Source: Pseudisothecium myosuroides
Lineage: Eukaryota; Streptophyta; Bryopsida; Hypnales; Lembophyllaceae
Direction: 5' to 3'
DNA: 64,000 nt
Assembly (NCBI GenBank): GCA_951799445.1
Contig: OX637295.1
Span: forward strand, 1,116,001 to 1,180,000
This document shows, piece by piece, positions 1-10,613 of this stretch; positions within the stretch are counted from its first letter, which is position 1, and the number at the start of each line of letters is the position of its first letter. Made by a program: the position numbers and the translations under genes. The notes under the pieces are model-generated. The model worked only from the letters and a program-made list of their open reading frames with translations. It ran no database searches and was not told where the DNA came from.

Positions 1-372
1 TGAAACAAAGCTACCCCAAAACGAAACATTCTCCAACCTCGGAGAAATTTCCTTGAAGTGCTCTAAACCTTGAAACTTCGGATTGGAATGGCGTGAAAGC
101 TTCGTGGGGTTTGAGGATGAACCTAAAAACGAAACATTCTCCAACTTCGGAGAAATTTCCGAGTGCTCTTCTAAACCTTGAGACTTCGGATTGGAACGGC
201 GTGAAAGCTTCCTGAGGTTTGAGGATGAAGGTTTCGATTGAGACAATGGTTTTGCGAGATTTGAACGGGGAATGAGAGGTGTGATTCTACGGGGATTTGA
301 GGAGCGTGATGGTGAAGGTGGGGAAGGATTGAGTAACGTTGAAATCGAAGAGAAGGTCCGCAGAGTCGCCAT
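1..372 (-). CDS. N-terminal part of a probable plastid-targeted protein (runs off window)
   Basis: An open frame of 124 codons starts at an ATG at 372-370 and runs to the window edge without a stop. The start MATLRTFSSISTLL is rich in Ser, Pro, Thr and Arg and almost free of acidic residues for about 60 residues, the usual composition of a chloroplast transit peptide. Residues about 52-86 and 88-122 are a tandem duplication with a 36-residue period; both copies contain a KLSR..SNPK..GLE core and end in LENVSF. The frame is kept across the duplication and differences between copies leave it open, which supports real coding. I do not recognise the mature protein. Plastid targeting is inferred from composition only. 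Confidence 0.65.
   Translation of the reverse strand, partial: MATLRTFSSISTLLNPSPPSPSRSSNPRRITPLIPRSNLAKPLSQSKPSSSNLRKLSRRSNPKSQGLEEHSEISPKLENVSFLGSSSNPTKLSRHSNPKFQGLEHFKEISPRLENVSFWGSFVS
21..236. repeat. 108-bp tandem duplication inside the coding region
   Basis: Two diverged copies (about 21-128 and 129-236) share the core ACGAAACATTCTCCAAC and the downstream block CTTCGGATTGGAA. The period is a multiple of three, so the duplication adds 36 residues without a frameshift. Confidence 0.75.
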
Positions 373-1069
373 GGCCGAGAAGAATGGCGAAGAAGGCCAA
401 CACCTTGGGGGGAGGGTCTGTGGGGGGAAGAAGATGAACCATATCCGGGGGACAGGACGAATGAAACCCTGAATGGATGAATGATCGTTTAAGCGGTTAA
501 CTGAAGTTCTGGGGTTTAGGCGGGGGTTGCGGATTAGTATATAGTATTAATGATAATTTATAAATATAAAGTGTTATTATAATTTATAATGCTATTTTAT
601 CTATTATTTTAATATTTTAATGATATTTTAATTTAATTTAATTATTATTTTGTGCTAGAGGTTGCTTGCGGAAGAAGCTATAGATAATAGAAGCTTCTAG
701 AAGCTTTTTGGAAACTTCTTCGAAACCTTCTGGAAGCTTCTAGAGTATGTGGAAGCAACTAGAGAAGCCTCGTAGCTTGAAGTATATGTAGGAGTTGAGA
801 TTGAGGAAATTTGCCTTTAGGCTTGCTCTAGTTTTCTTGAGTGGAAGTTTGTTGTGCGTTGTAGTTAGAGTGTCTGTAACAAATTGTTGAGATTGTTCTT
901 TACCAATATCGAACTTTTAGTCTTTCTTAATAGAGAATAGAGTACCATTCTTCTTGAAAGCCCATTACAACTGTAGGAATTGGAAATTATTGTTCTTTAA
1001 AGCAGTGTTGTTAGCTACAACGATCCTTCTAGCTTGTTGTTTTCTTGAGCCCAATACTTCTGAATCAAA
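373..1069. other. Intergenic: 5' flank of the minus-strand gene and gag leader
   Basis: The first part (373-540) should be promoter and leader of the minus-strand gene. 540-650 is very AT-rich. From about 655 to 775 there are repeated GAAGCTTCTAGAAG-like palindromic motifs, as often seen in LTR or leader regions of plant retrotransposons, directly upstream of the gag remnant. No clear LTR boundary or tRNA primer-binding site was found. Confidence 0.4.
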
Positions 1070-1660
1070 ATGTCAGGGAATGAAAATGTTGCTATGACCA
1101 ATACGCTTGAATCAAAGATAGATGCAATTATGAGGGCTATTGAAGACTTGACAACCAAGACTGAGAATATACAAAATGCCTTCACAAGATTAAACGACAA
1201 TCAAGGAATTGGAGTACCTCAATCGACAGAGCACGCAATTTCACAAGATTCGGCATCAAGAAATCCAACAATTCTTCCAATCCAAGGAAAGAAGTCACCT
1301 AACCAAGACCTCAGTCGAAATGCTATAAAATTTGAAGAACCAGAGTTTAACCTTCCGGAGAAGTTTGATGGTACGCGTTCAAAATTCCAAGAATTTGTCA
1401 TTCAAGTTCAACTTGTGATCTTTCTCCATCCTCACAGTTACGCAACAGATCAATCGCGAGTGGGTCTAGTTGGGAGTTTGATCAAGGGACAAGCTTTGGA
1501 TTGGTTTTATCCTCTGTTTGAAAAAAAATCTCCAATTCTTGACAATTTTGAAGAATTCTTAGCTGCTTTCAAGGAAGCATTTGAAACGCCCAACAAAAGT
1601 CGTTGGGCAAAAACCGAGATTCATTCTCAGGAGCGCGCACCTTACGCAGAACGAAGATAA
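1070..1660 (+). pseudogene. Truncated Ty3/gypsy-type retrotransposon gag remnant
   Basis: The 196-residue frame has an N-terminal coiled-coil-like stretch (about residues 10-45). Residues about 90-180 carry the capsid signature: FNLPEKFDG, then FVIQVQLVIFLHP, LVGSLIKGQALDWFYPL and FEEFLAAFKEAFE. This pattern is typical of the retrotransposon gag / DUF4939 capsid domain. The frame stops soon after RWAKTEI, so the end of capsid, the zinc knuckle and all of pol are absent here and downstream. I read it as a 5' fragment of a dead element. A domesticated gag gene is the alternative, but nothing around it supports expression. Confidence 0.75.
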
Positions 1661-1769
1661 ACAGCTTGTTGTTAGAAACATGAGTGTAGCTGCTTAGGCG
1701 ACTTGTAGATGCTTCGGTGACTTACAGTTGTTTCAAAACTATGTAAGCTTACAGGGCTTCTGGACAGGC

Positions 1770-2340
1770 TTAGAGCCATGTGAAGGAAACAAGTCTTTGA
1801 GCTTCGTTGCTGAGCTTGTATTTGTATTTACAGTATGCAATACATGTTTCTCAAGGAATTATTGAGATTACCAATTGAGGTGATTGAGGTGACAATCAAT
1901 AACAGTGAACAATTATCATTCAAATCACTTGCATACGTTTTCAGCTGCAAATCTTCCCAGTCCTAACTATTCTTAGGAAGAACTCTCAAAACGTGGAAGT
2001 GCCAATATACACTACAGTACAGTACATTGCAAATCCTTCTGGATGCATTCTAGTAACCTTTAGACTGATATCTTCAAGTCTGCTAGAACGCCATAGCCAT
2101 GTGAAAGAAACAATTCTTAGAGCTTTGCTGCTAAGCTTGTATTTGTAATTCTGGTATGCAATACATGTTTCTCAAGGAATTCTTGAGATTACCAATTGAG
2201 GTGATTGAGGTGACAACCAATATCAGTGAACATTATCATTCAAATCGCTTGCATACGTTTCAGCTGCAAATCTTCGCAGTCCTAGCTATTCTTAGGAAGA
2301 ACTCTCTTAGCGTGGATGTGTCAAATATACACTACAGTTT
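1770..2340. repeat. Direct duplication of about 240 bp
   Basis: About 1770-2013 and 2090-2340 are near-identical direct copies, both containing GTATGCAATACATGTTTCTC and ending at ATACACTACAG. The offset is about 320 bp. The copies differ by scattered substitutions and a few indels. The downstream copy is open for 75 codons, but no domain is visible. Confidence 0.8.
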
Positions 2341-2390
2341 TGCAAATTCTTCAGAGATTGACAAGGCGCGACTGCCAAAGTAGAGGATAC

Positions 2391-4362
2391 CGAAAAGGTT
2401 AAGTACCTATCTGATCTTGTCTCTGCTGCTGACCGTGTTACCAATAACTACGACTTGCTTGTGTGCCTATGGCCATTCAGAAAATGGGTTGTCTGCAGTC
2501 CTTCAATAAGTGGTCCATAACCTGCCACTTTGAGTGATTACATAAGAAATTTGCAAAAATTTGATCACAACAAGCTCTTTCATTCAAAAGTCTCCCCAGC
2601 TATACATCTTCCAAAAATCATACACTTGCGCATGTGAAAATGCTTAAAAGTGATGAAAATCGTCTCCTCTACCTTATCTGATATAACTGTTCTATTTTTG
2701 TTCTTCTTCTTTTGCGGAGATGCAAGCTGAGTCCAGATGCTTCTTTCCTTGGTGATTGGAATTTCTAGGAGGGTTTCTAACAATACGATTTTTTGGTGAG
2801 GGCTTCAGGGTTTATGAAAACCCTAATTTCATTCATTGAGTCGTTCAGAAAATGGGCACACAGGACGTGTCTGATTGTTGTATCAGATTTTGAGCGTGAA
2901 GCATGCCAAGTCTTATTTCAGGTCTAGAGTTTCGTAAAATTGAGATTGAGGGTTGCCTAGCTTGTTCGAGCAGCTAAATTTGTGCAGACGAGGCTTCGCA
3001 GGTTTGACGTGAGTGATCACCTGGCTGTGGGATGAAACTACGCTGTCACCCTGGAAGAAGGATCAACCATAGTACTGAGGATTTAGATCAATGCATGCAG
3101 AATTTGATCGCCGTGAAGCTAGTTTCAGTTTAGAGCTTAATTAGACAACCTCCTCGTTATTGGTTTCGTGACACAACCTTGATTGTCTATGATGCATTCT
3201 CGTGTTTGACACCTTCCCTTAAGTTTCTGCTTTTATGAATCATTTTGAAACCGATTTAGGAGGTGGAATTTCGACGTGCCTGCTTCAAGACCTGGAATTT
3301 CTGGCATACAGAGCATAATTATGTGCTTATTGAGCATCTGCTTACGCAATTTAGTTCAGGTCTTGGGAACATTAGATGCGGCGCTGGATGTGGGTGGTGC
3401 ATATGATCCTGTGAGTGATCTCGACGACCACCATCAAAGATGGCTTTGGCCATTCTTTTGGCAATGGCTTTGGCACCAAGCTGAGCAGTGCTGGACTTGG
3501 TTCCAAGGTACGTAAGGTAGGAGGCTCAGAAATGGAGCATTTGAGGGCTGGTCCGCCTTCTCCTTGGACGGGCATATTTTTAGCTTATTTTTCAGACAAA
3601 GAGAAATTGATGAGGAATCTAATCCAAGTGGTTTCGTATTTTTTCGAGCATTTTTGAATTACTTACGAATTTCCAAACGAGTTGGTTCATAGGTCCCTAT
3701 TTGTGACCCTAGGTCTTTCATAAACGGTTCACTTTCAATTTTAAATAAAAATGGGGAAAGCGAAGAGAATGATTGTCTCTTGCAATTAATAATGCTTTTT
3801 TCCTTGATTCATTCAATGACTATTATACTAGTCGATTTTAGAACCAACTCATGTCCATTTCATAGCCATTTATAGGATTTGTTCTTATTGCCCGCTCTGT
3901 TTTACAGCCTCCTACCTTAGTAGAATTTACCTTTCAAATTTTCTTGTACGCCATCATTGGCAATACCCTACATGAAGGTCTGATTCGGCACCAGAGTGCT
4001 GAAATCGTTTCTTTTTTGTGGGTAAAGGATTACAAACAGTTGGAACTGTTGGTGTTAGTGTTTTAGCATTTTGGCGTCCAAATTTTTTTGTATTCGGCAA
4101 CTTCTAGGTTTTCTTGTTTGGGGAAACCTATCATGTGGGGTTTAAGGTGTGATGTAGGTTTTCAGAAATATTCCAAAATTTAGACAATATGGATGAAATT
4201 TTTGTCTAAATCTGACCTTCACATAGGATATTGTACCCTACTCCTATCACATTCTTTTTATCAATAGTAACTTACTTGGTGTTCAATTTCTTGTTGGAAT
4301 TGCATGACATAGAATAACTAGAGCTGTTAGATTGTCACGCTTTCCTTCATGGAATTAGTTAA
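2391..4362. other. No supported gene
   Basis: Short frames occur around 2376-2500 and 3276-3657 with somewhat higher GC, but none shows a domain or a convincing exon structure. They may be captured gene fragments. The stretch 4040-4235 belongs to a dispersed repeat described separately. Confidence 0.4.
4040..4235 (+). repeat. Dispersed repeat, copy 1 (other copy at 27375-27620, inverted)
   Basis: The segment with CATTTTGGCG, CTAGGTTTTCTTGTTT, GATGAAATTTTTGTC and CTGACCTTCACATAGG reappears in reverse orientation at 27375-27620 with the same order of motifs. Ends are not resolved and no coding is seen. Confidence 0.65.
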
Positions 4363-5280
4363 TACCTAAAGTCCCAAGGCCATTTTCCCATCAAAAACCA
4401 CTCAAAATTGCCATTTCTATAGCAAACAGCAAAAATAAAATAAAATGTGTTTTTTGCATATTTAACTGTAGGATCTTGTATTAGACTAGTGTAAGAATGT
4501 GTGGAAGAAATTTCAGAAACTTTGACCATGTAGATTGCAAGATATTTGCATTTAAAGTGAAGGAATCAATTTTTTTTGCACCTTGCTCAACTACTTTTTT
4601 GGCTTTGAACCTTCTTGACTTAAAATTTTTGCTCTAATGATTTTGAATTTCTAATTTTATATGATGAAGAATTGAGTTGAGAATCTAGGGAAAAAAATTC
4701 AAAAAAGAAACACTTAGTTTTCACTCATTAAAAGATTGTTAAATAGAAGTAAATTCAAGGTTGAAGGAAAAATTAAATCATTAATAGCTCTAAGATAGAG
4801 TTGAAATATACTAATCTCAATGGTGAGATTGCTCTAGCAAATAATATTAACCTTGTGAAACTTTTTTTTTGAAAAATTGTCAAAATTGAGTTCAGAAATG
4901 AATCCTACAAGTTATCTTTTCAAGAGGATGCTCTAATTACTCAAAAAATAAGATTGTCCATAACTTTTGCATAACAAATCCAAATGGAATGAATCAAAGC
5001 TTTCCGTGTAGATAAAAACAAAATCTATATGAAAAAAAAAATTAAAAATTTATTTAAAGTTTTTGTGAGTTTTTTTTTTGCCCACTGAACTAAAATTTGG
5101 GATGTTTGTGCCATAACTTTTGCTTCAGGGCACCAATTGAAATAAAAATTACATCTTTGGAAAGCTAATGTGATTCTCTATCTTCACAAAAAAACCCAGA
5201 AAATTATGACAAATATTGAGACCGTAGGAGCGTGCCCAAAATCCAATTTATCCCCCGAAGGGACAACAGGACCTTAGAGG
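4363..5280 (-). mobile_element. TTAA-flanked non-autonomous element (piggyBac-type), 918 bp
   Basis: TTAA at 4359-4362 and 5281-5284 flanks an element that begins TACCTAAAGTCCCAAGG and ends CCTTAGAGG. Inside are the family blocks, antisense to the 47.3-kb copy: GCCATTTCTATAGCAAACAG near the left end, GTAGATTGCAAGATATT at about 4530, and the block with ATCCTACAAGTTATC and GTCCATAACTTTTGC at about 4910-4990. No open frame of note, so mobilisation in trans is inferred. Confidence 0.65.
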
Positions 5281-5524
5281 TTAACAGTCCAAATTTGGTG
5301 ACAAATTAAAGAGCCATATAAGACAATTTTGTTCATTATAGGGGGCCCTTTTTAAGGATGCAAAAGAACCCCCTACCTCATTGGTAAACAACGTTATGTT
5401 GCCAAACAAGCCAAACTTGTCAAACAAAATGACTTGGTGATTTATCACTAAAAAGCCGGTTGTCTTCAATCCCTAACTATGAGAATCTAGATTACACTTC
5501 TAAAATTCATACATGTCATATATA

Positions 5525-5921
5525 GGAGGCAACCCATTCCTGATTATAGACCCCCCATTTCCGCTATGTAGGTTGTTCACTTTCCGCTCAGAATGAGATG
5601 AACACTGATTAATTATGGTGCGGTTCCCGACGTAGTTGTAGTGCATTTTGATTGGCTTCAAGACCCTCAATATTGCAACATCCCTTGGTCGATTTTGTTT
5701 TCAGCCCATGGTCAAAAATAGCAAGCCCTATATCACCGGTACGTGAGGAATAGAATCTTCCGTTGAAAAATTCACAGTAATTATATTTTGAGAAATAAAA
5801 ATCTGAATTTTTTTGAAAACCTTCCGGACTCTATTTCCACACACGGGAAAATATACCTAGTGAAGAAACCCACCCTCCCTATGTGTGTAATTGCTTAAGC
5901 GGTTGGAAATGGGTTGCCTCC
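5525..5921. repeat. Inverted-repeat pair GGAGGCAACCCATT (putative TIR element)
   Basis: A perfect 14-bp inverted pair lies at 5525-5538 and 5908-5921. The 370 bp between show no coding. The pair may be the ends of a small transposon; target duplications were not resolved. Confidence 0.4.
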
Positions 5922-5950
5922 TTAAGTGTCTAAAATTGCATTCAAAGAAA

Positions 5951-6229
5951 AATCTAAGGTAACTACACCTAAAATCGCATAGTTAAGCAATTTAGCATGG
6001 TTCTCATTATTATATCGGAAAACTTTTTGTGGGATCTTGTTGGTAGTCCAATGGAGATTTTAGATTCTCTGAGAATGCGTTTTTTAGACACCGTATGAAT
6101 AAACTATAAATATTCATAAGTGCTGAAAATAGGAGTTTCTAAAATCAACCCTAGACTCTCATAAATAGTGGGAGTACATTTTTAGACAAGAATATGTAGG
6201 GTCGAAATTGGGTGTAGTTACCTTAGATT
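5951..6229. repeat. Foldback or MITE with 19-bp perfect arms
   Basis: 5951-5969 (AATCTAAGGTAACTACACC) is perfectly complementary to 6211-6229. It lies directly left of the larger foldback at 6248-6757. No frame inside. Confidence 0.5.
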
Positions 6230-6247
6230 TACCTTCGAGGTTTCAAC

Positions 6248-6757
6248 TACAAACTACACTATATAGTGAAATTAGATTGCCCCACACTAATTTCTCGACA
6301 TTCTACACTATATCAATATGTATAGTTACTTTACAAGGATGCAATAATGTAAGAACTATGTGTGTGGCATGGGTTGGTGCACTAGTTTATGGCTTGGGAT
6401 TAGAGATTGGCATGTGCCTCCATCTGGACAAGCATTAACCATGAGGTAACTTCTCTAGGGTAAGGCAACCTAATTGTCAAGGCAACCCAATTTCACTACA
6501 CTAAATAGTGAAATTGGGTTGCCTTGACAGTTAGGTTGCCTTACCCTAGAGAAGTTACCTCATGACTAATGCTTGTCCAGATGGAGGCACATGCCAATCT
6601 CTAATCCGGAGCCACAAATTAGTATACCAACCCATGCCATACACATAGTTCTTACTTTACTGCATCCTTCTAAAGTAACTGTATATATTGATATAGTGTT
6701 GAATGTCGAGAAATTAGTGTGGGGCAACCTAATTTCACTATCACTATTCAGTGTAGT
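6248..6757. mobile_element. Large foldback element with arms of about 250 bp
   Basis: The two halves are near-perfect inverted copies that meet at about 6500. Motifs such as CACACTAATTTCTCGACATTC (left) and its complement (right), and CTAGGGTAAGGCAACCTAA on either side of the centre, mirror each other. Ends and centre share a CTACACT..ATAGTGAAATT motif, so the element looks like two tail-to-tail copies of a smaller TIR element. The few mismatches suggest recent origin or ongoing homogenisation. Confidence 0.75.
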
Positions 6758-6899
6758 CAGTGTATGATCCCAAAAAATAATAACATTTCAATAAAATAAT
6801 AGAAACCAGGGCTGAAACCCTTTATTTGGATAATTTATTTTTGGTGTTGTCGGTTCCGAATTATTTTGTTCCCATGGGGCAGCCTGTGACATTTTAACC

Positions 6900-7338
6900 A
6901 AGCAGTCCAGTCAGCAACTTACTTATTAGAAAAGTTCGTGTTCCAATTTCAAGGCGACCTGAGGGGTCCCTTTTTCAGCCTCAGGTCGACACGTGTCGTG
7001 AGACTAGGAGTGCAAATTACTCTTTCCACCTGGGATGGATCAAGTGGTCATGAGAGGAACCAATTGAATTGCCAGCTACCGGATGCCTTTCGAAGTCCAT
7101 GGGTCCCCCCTGTAAATATTTGGGGTGCACAAATGTACCGTTACAGTGGCTCTCAAAATGTTTGGTACACTTGGAGAGGGCTCACATGTCTCATGGCCGG
7201 TGGGTGCATTCACCGATACTAGACTATAGAAAGCATTTTTATGTTCCTTCTATAGGATGGAATACATTGATATTAGTGGAACTTGTTCTTGTACTTTCAC
7301 ATTCACTGATGATCGGTGGAACTGTTCTTGTTGTTTAG
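6900..7338. other. Unassigned GC-richer stretch with a 10-bp perfect hairpin
   Basis: 6955-6964 (CGACCTGAGG) pairs perfectly with 6979-6988 across a 14-nt loop. Two overlapping open frames (6938-7222 and 7069-7338) have no recognisable domain. I call no gene here. Confidence 0.35.
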
Positions 7339-7340
7339 TA

Positions 7341-8112
7341 CTCCCTCTGTCCCACTAAAAAACTCCAAACACTAGAAGAAAATTGCGTTGGAACCCACAA
7401 AACCATGTGGGATTGGTTTTGTTGAGTTCCTAGTTTCCAATGCAGATTTTTGCGTTGGAATGCCTTTTTGCGTTGGAATTCTACAGAATTCTGCGTTGGG
7501 AACTAGGAACTCAACAAAACCAATCCCACATGGTTTTGTGGGTTCCAACATAGTTTTCTTCTAGTGAAATCAAGCACAATTTTTGTCCCACTAAAAAGCT
7601 CCGCATTATAATTTTGACCGTTGAATAAGCCTTAGCAGTGTTGAACAACCTCGTGGGGGCAAGTCACGAGATTAGGAAGCAATTGTCTCCTAGAAAGCTT
7701 GGCGTTGCCTATGAGAGGCACCTTGTACTTGTTGTGCTTCCTTAGACAGTAGTGTTGACAATGGTTTTGGTGACCACTTCGGCGCTATGAAGATTTGTTC
7801 ATGAAGTGGGTCATGTTTCTTTTTTGCAAGTATTTAGGTTCAAACAAATGTTTTTAGAATTCCATTGTTACCACCAACCTTTAAACCATCAAGAATAACA
7901 AACCTAGCATCATTCACAAACTATATTCAAATATAATACTCTTTGTATGGATTTTGGATGCCTAAATGATGGCTCCTAAGTTGGATATTTTGCATAGATC
8001 TAAGGGATGGGTTGCTAGTTTTTGAATGCATGTATCACTAGAACAAAGACTAAAAATATTGTTAATCCGTCAAGGGGAAGCTTTTTGGAGGGTTTTAGTG
8101 GGATAAAGGGAG
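7341..8112. mobile_element. Stowaway-like (Tc1/mariner-type) element, TA target site
   Basis: TA (7339-7340) is followed by CTCCCTCTGTCCCACTAAAA. The right end is TTTTAGTGGGATAAAGGGAG followed by TA (8113-8114). The imperfect TIR of about 20 bp and TA duplication match Stowaway-type plant elements (CTCCCTC start). It is long for the class because a CACTA MITE is inserted near its left end. No transposase frame is seen. Confidence 0.7.
7370..7566. mobile_element. CACTA-type MITE, 197 bp, nested in the Stowaway-like element
   Basis: Begins CACTAGAAGAAAA and ends TTTTCTTCTAGTG, flanked by the 3-bp duplication AAA (7367-7369 and 7567-7569). Almost the whole element folds back: GTGGGATTGGTTTTGTTGAG in the left arm is mirrored in the right arm. 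CACTA-start ends and 3-bp target duplication define the superfamily. Confidence 0.85.
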
Positions 8113-8114
8113 TA

Positions 8115-9635
8115 CTTTTTTTTTACCACCAGATATGTAACTCCACCCTTGGAGCAACTCAACTTCTTCAATATAATATGGAACATCAAAAGGGTTTTTA
8201 AAGAGTCAAGCTGTAAATGAGTCACACTCCCGTCTTTGTTTCTTACGAAACAATCATAGCGCATCCATGCTTCATCTCTTGCCAACACCTTATTTAGTTT
8301 ATTTGGCGTCATCATAGACTTTGAAAATCTCCAAAAGTGCAAAAAAAATGAAAAGTGTATAAAATGATTATAATTAATTTTTCATGATTTTTTGGAGATT
8401 TTTGAAGTGAATTATAAGAAACATAAAATTTTGAAATCATATTTTAATCAAAAATATTTCACTCAATAAAATTTTAAAGCTCATGAAATTCATACAAGAA
8501 TATTCTAAAAAGAATTATCAATGTAATTACTAAAAAATTACTTGTATCAAAAGTTTTATCACTAATAAATTTGATTAAATTATAAAACAATCAAAAACTA
8601 TATTTTTTTTAAATCATTTTATATAAGCATGCTATTTGTACTTTAGCAAGTCTAAAATTTATTGAAAAAATTTAACTTCTCTATAAATTATGGTATTATT
8701 TGAAGTATTATGAGAGCCATTGTATCATTCATTGACATGTTTCATTCAACTTAGGTAAGTGCTCTCACTAATTGCCACTCAATACAGTAATTATTATTAA
8801 ATATAAATTATTTCTTAAAGATCTTATTGGCAATTGAGAAAGGATTGTAATATAGTTTAGTATACATTCTTTAGATATCATATGAATAAAGAATGAATTT
8901 TTAAAGTAGACCCTCTAGAAATATTAAAACAATATGCTCTCATGTTTTGATTGTGCATATATTGTGTAATCAGCATCTAGATTTTAATGTGACCCTTTTT
9001 GATCTAAATGTGACATTTTAATTACTCATGATTGAGTGTGTTTTTGTAATATTTTCAATAAGATTTTTTGCATTTACACTGATATATTTATAACTCTATA
9101 GGTTTCACCTATCATACAAAATCCTAAAAAAAAAATTGTTTTTCTTGTTTAGTTTTGAAGTTAAAATGATTTTAAATTGATAAACAAAGGTCTACCAAAA
9201 ACATCTCAAGTTTGTTTATAAGGATTATTTCCAAAAAGAAAGTTTAAGATCTTATTTCTAAAGTGTATATTCTATAAATGTTTCTAATAATTTTTTAAAT
9301 CTTTTTAACCATTTATTTGAATCATGAAATCATTTTAAAACTTGTTTTAGGTTTTTAAAAAATTGGTACTTGATTTAATCCTTGGTATGTTAAAGAAGTG
9401 ATTACAAATAAAGTTCTATATATAGATTAAAATATAAATCATGATTTGATCCCGAAAGTAACTTCAATGCATTTAGCCCCAAGGTGCAGAAGGTGTGTTT
9501 TTAGATATGAAGTTCTATTTGAATGAAGAATGAAGTTCAAAATGGTTTGAAATTTTTTGTGATTTAAAAAGCATGGGCAATATTATCCAAGAAATATTGC
9601 ATGTTTAAAAGAGGGAAAAATGGTGCAATGTCTTG
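8115..9635. other. No feature seen
   Basis: Very AT-rich, no convincing frame, no inverted repeat or target duplication noticed. Confidence 0.5.
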
Positions 9636-9648
9636 TATATAGTGGCTT

Positions 9649-10137
9649 TTTTTTTGAAATACAGGACAATTTCCATAGCAAATAGGAAAACGATACAATG
9701 AACTAGGAGCAAAACCCCGACAAAATATTTACGTTTTCAGACTGCTAATGATCAATAAGACTAAGTACAGGGTCCTTTTTTTTTGAAAGAACAGTAGCCA
9801 GGTCCCAACGAGCTATGTTCACCGGAATTAGCCCAAATGAGGGCGAACAAGATTCTAATGCATGTCAAGATGAGCCCTGTTACCAAAGAATTCCAATTGC
9901 AACTAGGTGTTGTCGAACTGGCGGAGGAAGACGTCAAGTTTGTTCGGGTACTATTAACACAATTTGGCCGTCTTGAGCTAGGCCACCCGAGCATGGTCGA
10001 CGAAGGCTTTGTAGAGTATGTTTTCAACTTTGTCGTCGGGCCATGGGGGGTTGCTAAAGCTCGTTGAATTGCGGTCCACCCAAGACAACTATATCAGCGA
10101 TCCCCAAAATAGCGACCACATGGATACACCTTTCCTA
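9649..10137 (-). mobile_element. Retroposed insertion (SINE/LINE-end or processed transcript), 13-bp TSD
   Basis: The 13-bp direct repeat TATATAGTGGCTT flanks the insert exactly (9636-9648 and 10138-10150). Read on the minus strand, the insert is GC-richer than its surroundings and ends in an A-run next to the left duplication. A second internal A-run lies at about 9777-9785, so the 3' end may be composite. A long target duplication with a poly(A) end is the hallmark of LINE-mediated retroposition. I find no tRNA-like A/B boxes and no domain in the 88-codon minus frame (9761-10027). A LINE 3' end, a SINE or a processed pseudogene are all possible. Confidence 0.7.
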
Positions 10138-10613
10138 TATATAGTGGCTTCAATAAAGTGTCAACAATGGAAGGACATTCCAAATCTAATGCCTGATTTC
10201 ATTATGCATTGACACGCGAGTCAAGAATATTGCTATAATAACAATTTTGCACCATCCATTTTATGGAATTCTTGAAAAACGTTTATACAACAAGAGGTTA
10301 GAAATCAAAGTAGATTTTATTTGTATTGGTAGAAAGGGTTGCAAATACACTCATGTAGTAATCACGTGTGTGAATAGTGACCTTTGTTAGTTAGTGTGAA
10401 GTACAACATATGTTTGGAGGGGGCCATTTATTTGATGTGATATTAATTCCCTTTGAAGTGACATTCATTCTTCCCAAGAGTATCGAAAGTGCCCTTTGAA
10501 CATGGCTACAATGAATCCGAAAACGTTCATTTCCCTTGTGCGTTTGAAGCCCTTTAGGGTTTAAAATCCATTGTTGTTGTCAAAAAATGGTTGAAAAACT
10601 GTAGTTGGTTTAA

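Noticed and set aside
650..1069. Possible LTR upstream of gag
   Set aside because: GAAGCTTC-rich repeats are suggestive, but no TG..CA boundary, no second LTR and no primer-binding site could be found.
2362..2510. Protein-like stretch (KVEDTEKVKYLSDLVSAADR) on the plus strand
   Set aside because: Reads like an exon fragment but ends at a stop after about 45 residues, matches nothing I know and has no supported splice partners.
3276..3657. Overlapping frames on both strands around 3.3-3.6 kb
   Set aside because: Three frames compete in the same GC-richer patch and none shows a domain or exon structure.
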